DNA from: Alitta virens
Taxonomy: Eukaryota > Annelida > Polychaeta > Phyllodocida > Nereididae
Direction: 5' to 3'
NCBI GenBank assembly: GCA_932294295.1
Contig: OW028584.1
Span: 29,076,470 to 29,140,469, forward strand
Length of the DNA stretch: 64,000 bases
Positions 59,401 to 64,000 of this stretch are shown here, piece after piece; positions within the stretch are counted from its first letter, which is position 1; each line of letters starts with the position of its first letter. A program made the position numbers and the translations under genes. The notes below the pieces were generated by a model, which searched no databases, was not told the origin of the DNA, and saw only the letters and a list, made by a program, of their open reading frames with translations.

Positions 59401-62400
59401 AGTTCCCTCACACGACAAACTAAATTATCATGTGCGATTAATAATGACACAATATAGGGAAGAAACAAAGCATTACAAGCATACAGTCTAGACACTAAAG
59501 ACATTGAAAGGTACAGTAGAACCACACAATAAAGACCTAAGTATGCACTATCTATCTATCTATCTATTATGTAATGTACTAACCGTATTGAAATACTACA
59601 TACTGTGAACAAAACAAATAAAACATCTAAAACATCTAAACATCATCTATCTGTCTGTCTGTCTGTCTGTCTACCTATCTATCTATCTATCTATCTACCT
59701 ATCTATCTATCCATCTATCGATCCATCTATCTATCTATCCATCTATCTATCTATCTATCAAGTAATATTTGAAGGAAATTAAAATTAAATGATTTTAATT
59801 TGGCAATATTATAATTTTTAAGTATTAATGTTGTAAACTTCATCTCCCAACACCTTCAACATCATTTTGTTCACTTTTTTGAAACCACAAATGAAAAAAT
59901 AAACTTTTATGATCACTTCAGTTATTCTAAATCGTTCTTGTGAAAGTCCATCAGTTTGATCTCTGTTTTGATATATTTTCCGATCTTCATCCCAATCATC
60001 TCACCCTCATTACTTTCATGTAACTGGTGGTCTCAAAATAACTTTGAATTAAGTTGAGACCACTCGTCATCATTACGGTCAAATAATGTTTTTTTTGTTT
60101 TTTTTAACGATAAAAGAATCAATCATTAAATATAAAATGTTGGCCTTCACTGAGCGGTTCCACTGTACTTGATCATTACTAGTTACATATATTTTGCCTT
60201 TCCTTTTACAATAACTCTACAGGAAAATCTTTTCCGCATCAGCTTAATACAATATGCATTTTACAACACTTCGTCAACATACAAGATCATAAATCAATAC
60301 AAATCTTCACAGATCATACAACAATGAAACAATGACATAGGCACTCATAAGATCTATAGCTCAAGATAAAATAATGGGGCTCGACGTGAACTTTTTAATC
60401 AATTTTTCGGCCTGACTTGGTCATATTTCAAATTATGTAATTTCATATATATAATTTTCATCCAATTACCACTTGCCTATGACACATTTTTACTTCTTCA
60501 GGATGATCAAACAACATTAAAGTCGAGCCCTTAATAATAAAATGCATGCAAAGCTGCAAAAAGTTATGTTTTTCATAGTTTAGTGCCAAAAGAGTCGGAA
60601 GTAGTCATAATTCAATAGATATCAGGGAAATGTGAGTAGAATAAATAAATATCCCAAGCAAGTTTGCTTTACTGATAGTGCCAGTACAATCAACTGATTG
60701 AAAATCATATGTGCGTCCAGGGCCGGTTCTAGGGCAACACAGGCAAGGCAACTGCGTTGGGCCCCACGCCTAAATAGGCCCCGCACATCGGTAATATTAG
60801 GCACGGCTCAAAAAATAGAAGACCAAAAATAAATAATGAAGCTCTTTACAAATTAGGGTCTGCTTTTGTCCCCGCAAGTGCTAGGACCGGCCCTGTGTGT
60901 GTTGTGTATATCTTATTATTAACAAAGAGGTGTTTGAATATAACTTCCTGAGGATACAATCTTGAATAATATCATATGCACAAAAAAAAACATTTGAAAT
61001 ATTGTAGCAAAGAAATAGACCACTGCGTGCGGATAAGACATGAAACGAAGGCGGTGATTAGCTGGCACAAGTAATGTGACACGGTCATGTGACATGCTGC
61101 TGGGAGGGTGACCTTGGCCTACCTTATGCAAGGTCGTTTCTATGGGAACACCATCCAAGATCACCACTCCTCCGTCTAAAATAAACTGAAATGGAATTGC
61201 AAGGCAAGCAAAAACTAAAAAACCAATCCTGATTTAAATAAAGGCGGGTAATCACAGCGTCAGGGCTTTATTTGAGTGTTGTATAAGTGTATTTGAGTTT
61301 TTGAAAATGGACAATCATGTCAAAAAAAATAAAGTAGTAATTTGTTTTGTTATGTCATCAGATGCATCCAAGCTTATGACGTCACGGGTTTATATTGGAC
61401 TTGAGCTATATGGTTAACTCATTATTTTACTTTATTTCGCACAGGATCATTGACCAGGTTGTCACCATTGACTGTCTCAACTGGATTTATCGAATGTGAC
61501 GTGCGGAACTAAGAAGAGAAGTAGGACGGGGTCTCCTAATTGTCCTTACTTACGCCACTCATAAAGTTTCATTATGTAATTATGAATGCTTGTGTAGCCC
61601 TATATAATTATATAAAACACATAATATGTCTTCTGTGGCATATAAGCTTACAGTCCTGAAAGTTTGTCGAAAGTCAATTTAATTTTGAATTTAATTTTAT
61701 TTCATCATTGCAGTAAATCGGTGACAGCGTGAATCTAAAAACTAAAATAAACGCCACTGACGCTGTGATTAATTCCCATATTAGGTGATGCAGATAACTA
61801 TTAAGTGCAACTACGTTAGGCTGAACCTAAGTGTTAAATCAAGTGTTAAATCAAACACGTATTACTACAGTATTATCAAAAACATCAACTTAATTAATTT
61901 AAACAAGCAGGGAGTTAATAGAATTATCTAAGCTTATTAGAACAGATATAAATTCGTAATTTACAAGATTTTAGCCAACACCAAAGACATGAAGTTGTTA
62001 GTTCTAACTACTTAGGTTAAGACTTGTTATTATCAAAGGTAGGAAATATAAAGGATTTTTTTCCTTTTTTTCTGTTAGCAAGAAAGCTCAAAATTATCTT
62101 ACTGGCTCTGCAAATGCATTGTCCCACAAAACGGTTGCCAAGGCGTTGCATTCCTGGTTGCCATGGACTGTCACGACGACCGGCAAGGACAGCGTCTGCA
62201 ATTATATGAACGTCGTCAACGAAATTGAAATCGGTAAAATCTCAAGCAACCTCACAAGACCATCGCTTATAATTATGACCAGTCAACAATTGCTATAAAA
62301 CAGACATTTTAAAATCAAAACTAAAGAATTTATAATTTTCAAAATTGTAATTTAAGTTCCTGATTTTATCGCCATTTTATTTTATTTTACCTGTATGTAT

Positions 62401-63784
62401 TTATTTGTAATCTTGCTAATAAATTTTAATGATTGGTTAAACCGTTTACTAAATTATTTTATGATTACTGTACATTGCATCTGAAGGTTTTTATCATAAA
62501 TTGAGCTAAAGCAAATCATTTACTACTCACATAAATATTTTGAAGTATTTTAAACAGACTTACCCAAACTTGAAAAACAAGCTCTCCTCCTCCGACAGAG
62601 AACTGGCTCTGGAAAAAGATGGAGAATTTTTCCTCTGTCACCGTTTCGTTTCCTTTCTTCTCAGCGCGACGGATTCGTTTTAATGCCTGAAACGAAATTA
62701 TTCATAATGCTAAATTCTGAAAAATAAAGTCCACAAGTCAAATCTATTTATTTTTTATATTTTTTTTGGTTCTAATTAACAATCTAAAAAGTTATGAATG
62801 ACCATATTATAATATATGCACCCTTGATATAATCTCAAGCATAACACGATTCACCTTGTCAGGGCCTGAACCAGGCAAATGTCGGCTCAAGTATCAAGTA
62901 CAACTCCTACCAACAAACGTGCTCTAATATTGGGTACTTATGTGTGAATGCTAACGGAATAAGCTGCTTTTATTGGCTGTTGTGCTGCTTATTCCGTGGT
63001 GAAGTTTTATTCGATACTTGGGCCGATATTTCTTGCATTGGACATGCATAAATATGGTACAATCCTCATGAAGAGATAAGCAGTATAATCTTAAATTCTC
63101 AATTTTTTATTAGGATTATACGATATTGACCATCAATCTGAGTCTCTGCATTATAAACATTTGTATACCATATCTTCGATCATGTATATTTTTACATACA
63201 TGTATATATACGTTCCTTTTAATTACCTATGTGTCAGATAATTTGTTATGGATAATGCTGTACGATTTATATAGATATAACAAGATTGAACTTTACATTG
63301 AAAACTGTACATTATTATGTTGCTATTGTATTGTAACAAATCTTTAACGTAGCTGGAACCTAGTTTATTTACTACTTTTCTATTATTCTTTAATTGTTAT
63401 TATATGTCATTTACTTCGTATTTTCTGTTTACATTGTGACACATATGTCATGAATGACATGAAGCTGTCAAATAAAAGATATGTATGATATAATAATTAT
63501 TTTGGTCCAAAACTAAAGAATCTTACCTGTGAGATGATCATAAAAAGGTTCTTTATTGTCAGGCATTTTACGGGCAATTACACCAAGTGATACCTCACCA
63601 GCTTTGTGACAAAACTTACAGGCCTTATTTTTGACCAATCATACTCACCATATTTCGGAAAGTGACCGTCAACTGACCATTGGCTTGGTGGTATTCCATG
63701 GTGCCCACGTTATTCAAGATATCTCCACTGTTTTCGTTCTTCACACTCTTATCACTTCGAAGCAAACTGCGAGCTTGTTCCTCA
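53094..63784 (-). CDS. STAT5: Signal transducer and activator of transcription, STAT5/6 class (5' part outside window)
   Basis: JAK-activated transcription factor. Ten exons in window: 63649-63784, 62564-62686, 62103-62195, 59175-59310, 57658-57805, 56693-56835, 55224-55379, 54629-54686, 53552-53668, 53094-53226; 1243 nt, about 413 residues, continuous phase. The first exon here starts in phase, completing a Ser codon, within the DNA-binding domain (EEQARSLL...[17 protein letters not shown]). Next come [28 protein letters not shown] and the linker ([31 protein letters not shown]). The SH2 domain has [17 protein letters not shown] with the phosphotyrosine-binding Arg (fragment residue 239). 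The activating tyrosine is in TGYVRPD (fragment Tyr321), like STAT5 GYVKP. A Pro/Gln/Ser-rich tail ends in an acidic [14 protein letters not shown] transactivation-like segment and [10 protein letters not shown]. The STAT5-like SH2 and pTyr motif favour STAT5 over STAT1-4. The N-terminal and coiled-coil exons lie right of the window. Confidence 0.95.
54430..54580. mobile_element. MITE-like element, family C, short copy
   Basis: About 151 bp, from GGGCTACTCAATTTAAGATA to TTTTTTTAATGGAACAGCCCT, with ATACTGGTCAACCAC and several long C runs between, as in the other family C copies. It lies in STAT intron between exons 54629-54686 and 53552-53668. The left terminal repeat is diverged. Confidence 0.65.
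55124..55144. repeat. (CAGA)n microsatellite
   Basis: Five tandem CAGA units just upstream (plus coordinates) of the STAT exon at 55224-55379, within the intron. Confidence 0.9.
56044..56096. repeat. Dispersed repeat end, related to 59566-59620
   Basis: ATGTAATGTACTAACTG, then CCATACTGTG and AAATAAA-type sequence, occurs here and (with CCG and ACATACTGTG) at 59566-59620 in the same orientation. In the second place it directly follows a CTAT microsatellite. This looks like the 3' end of a retroelement with a tetranucleotide tail, but no body is identifiable. Confidence 0.45.
56436..56463. repeat. Poly(T) run, 28 bases
   Basis: Uninterrupted T run in the STAT intron between exons 56693-56835 and 55224-55379. 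No adjoining retroelement body or target-site duplication was recognised. Confidence 0.95.
59311..62102 (-). other. STAT intron between DNA-binding and linker exons
   Basis: 2.8 kb between phase-0 exons 62103-62195 and 59175-59310. It contains (CTAT)n microsatellites at 59547-59568 and 59644-59760 (with CTGT variants). An exon-like 53-nt segment at 61123-61175 has good splice signals but would shift the frame. Nothing else gene-like is seen. Confidence 0.6.
59644..59760. repeat. (CTAT/CTGT)n microsatellite
   Basis: About 115 bp of CTAT repeats with CTGT, CTAC and CCAT variants; a shorter pure CTAT tract lies at 59547-59568. Confidence 0.95.
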
Positions 63785-63852
63785 CTAATCGATAAAGGAA
63801 ATTACAGAAAAACATTCAACAAACAACTATAGATAGTAATACTTTAGGAAAA

Positions 63853-64000
63853 AGTACAGTATAGCGGACCCAAATTTATGACCTTATGTAGCGAGCCTTT
63901 CTGTCATGCCTATGACGTCATATCCCTGAATTCAATAAACGACGTCACAAAAAATGACCGCTTTCTTCATTTTCAAGACAAGATGTCCATCGTTTATTTT
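63853..64000. mobile_element. MITE-like element, family A, copy 3 (cut by window edge)
   Basis: Begins AGTACAGTATAGCGGACCCA and continues with AAATTTATGACCTTATGTAG and CATGCCTATGACGTCATAT, collinear with copy 1 at 28683. The right end lies beyond the window. It sits in the STAT intron preceding the exon at 63649-63784. Confidence 0.8.

Noticed and set aside
61123..61175. Exon-like 53-nt segment (acceptor TTTTAG, donor AAG-GTAGGC) in a STAT intron
   Set aside because: It sits between two phase-0 exons, is not a multiple of 3 and gives an immediate in-frame TGA in that phase. The flanking exons join perfectly without it (AEP-GRVPF). It could be a poison exon, but nothing supports inclusion.
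63527..63566. Short frame [13 protein letters not shown] ending at a good donor (minus strand)
   Set aside because: It lies in the intron between STAT exons 63649-63784 and 62564-62686, which join directly in phase (FRNM-ALKRIRR). No acceptor or homology supports it.
1..64000. CRISPR array, phage, operon, or bacterial mobile island
   Set aside because: All genes are spliced eukaryotic genes. Tandem and dispersed repeats are microsatellites, minisatellites, SINEs and MITEs, with no regular spacer structure.

Overview
This is 64 kb of nuclear DNA from an animal. It holds four ordinary, intron-rich protein-coding genes set in AT-rich, repeat-rich sequence. Every splice junction I could place is GT-AG, and reading phase is continuous through all four genes. 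The proteins are clearly bilaterian and resemble vertebrate orthologues closely. Gene sizes, the single STAT5/6-class STAT and the many short inverted-repeat elements suggest a marine invertebrate, most likely an invertebrate deuterostome such as an echinoderm. I cannot fix the taxon from sequence alone.

Layout from left to right. 1-1570: non-coding, no gene recognised. 1570-22878 (minus): a type II BMP receptor (BMPR2), 10 coding exons, 1105 aa, with a probable 3.2 kb 3' UTR. 24360-40305 (minus): translation initiation factor eIF4B, 16 coding exons, 675 aa. 40306-40584: a 279-bp divergent promoter region. 40585-45663 (plus): LZTFL1 (the BBSome regulator, BBS17), 10 coding exons, 305 aa, with a 3' UTR to about 47450. 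About 49058-63784 (minus): the 3' half of a STAT5/6-class transcription factor gene (10 exons, about 413 residues, running off the right edge) with a probable 4 kb 3' UTR. LZTFL1 and STAT are convergent; eIF4B and LZTFL1 are head to head; BMPR2 and eIF4B are in tandem.

The genes do not form one pathway. BMPR2 is a membrane receptor serine/threonine kinase, eIF4B stimulates the eIF4A helicase in translation initiation, LZTFL1 controls ciliary trafficking through the BBSome, and STAT is a cytokine-type, tyrosine-phosphorylated transcription factor.

The introns and spacers carry several families of non-autonomous elements that can be defined within the window because more than one copy is present. 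These are at least four MITE-like families with matched terminal inverted repeats, a tRNA-derived SINE family with clear target-site duplications, large foldbacks, tandem arrays and microsatellites. I found no CRISPR array, operon, functional tRNA/rRNA gene, virus or self-contained novel system. The most interesting items are the SINE and MITE families, a TISU-like eIF4B start site, the divergent promoter, and lineage-specific protein features (an expanded BMPR2 ectodomain loop, a coding minisatellite in eIF4B and a duplicated eIF4B motif).
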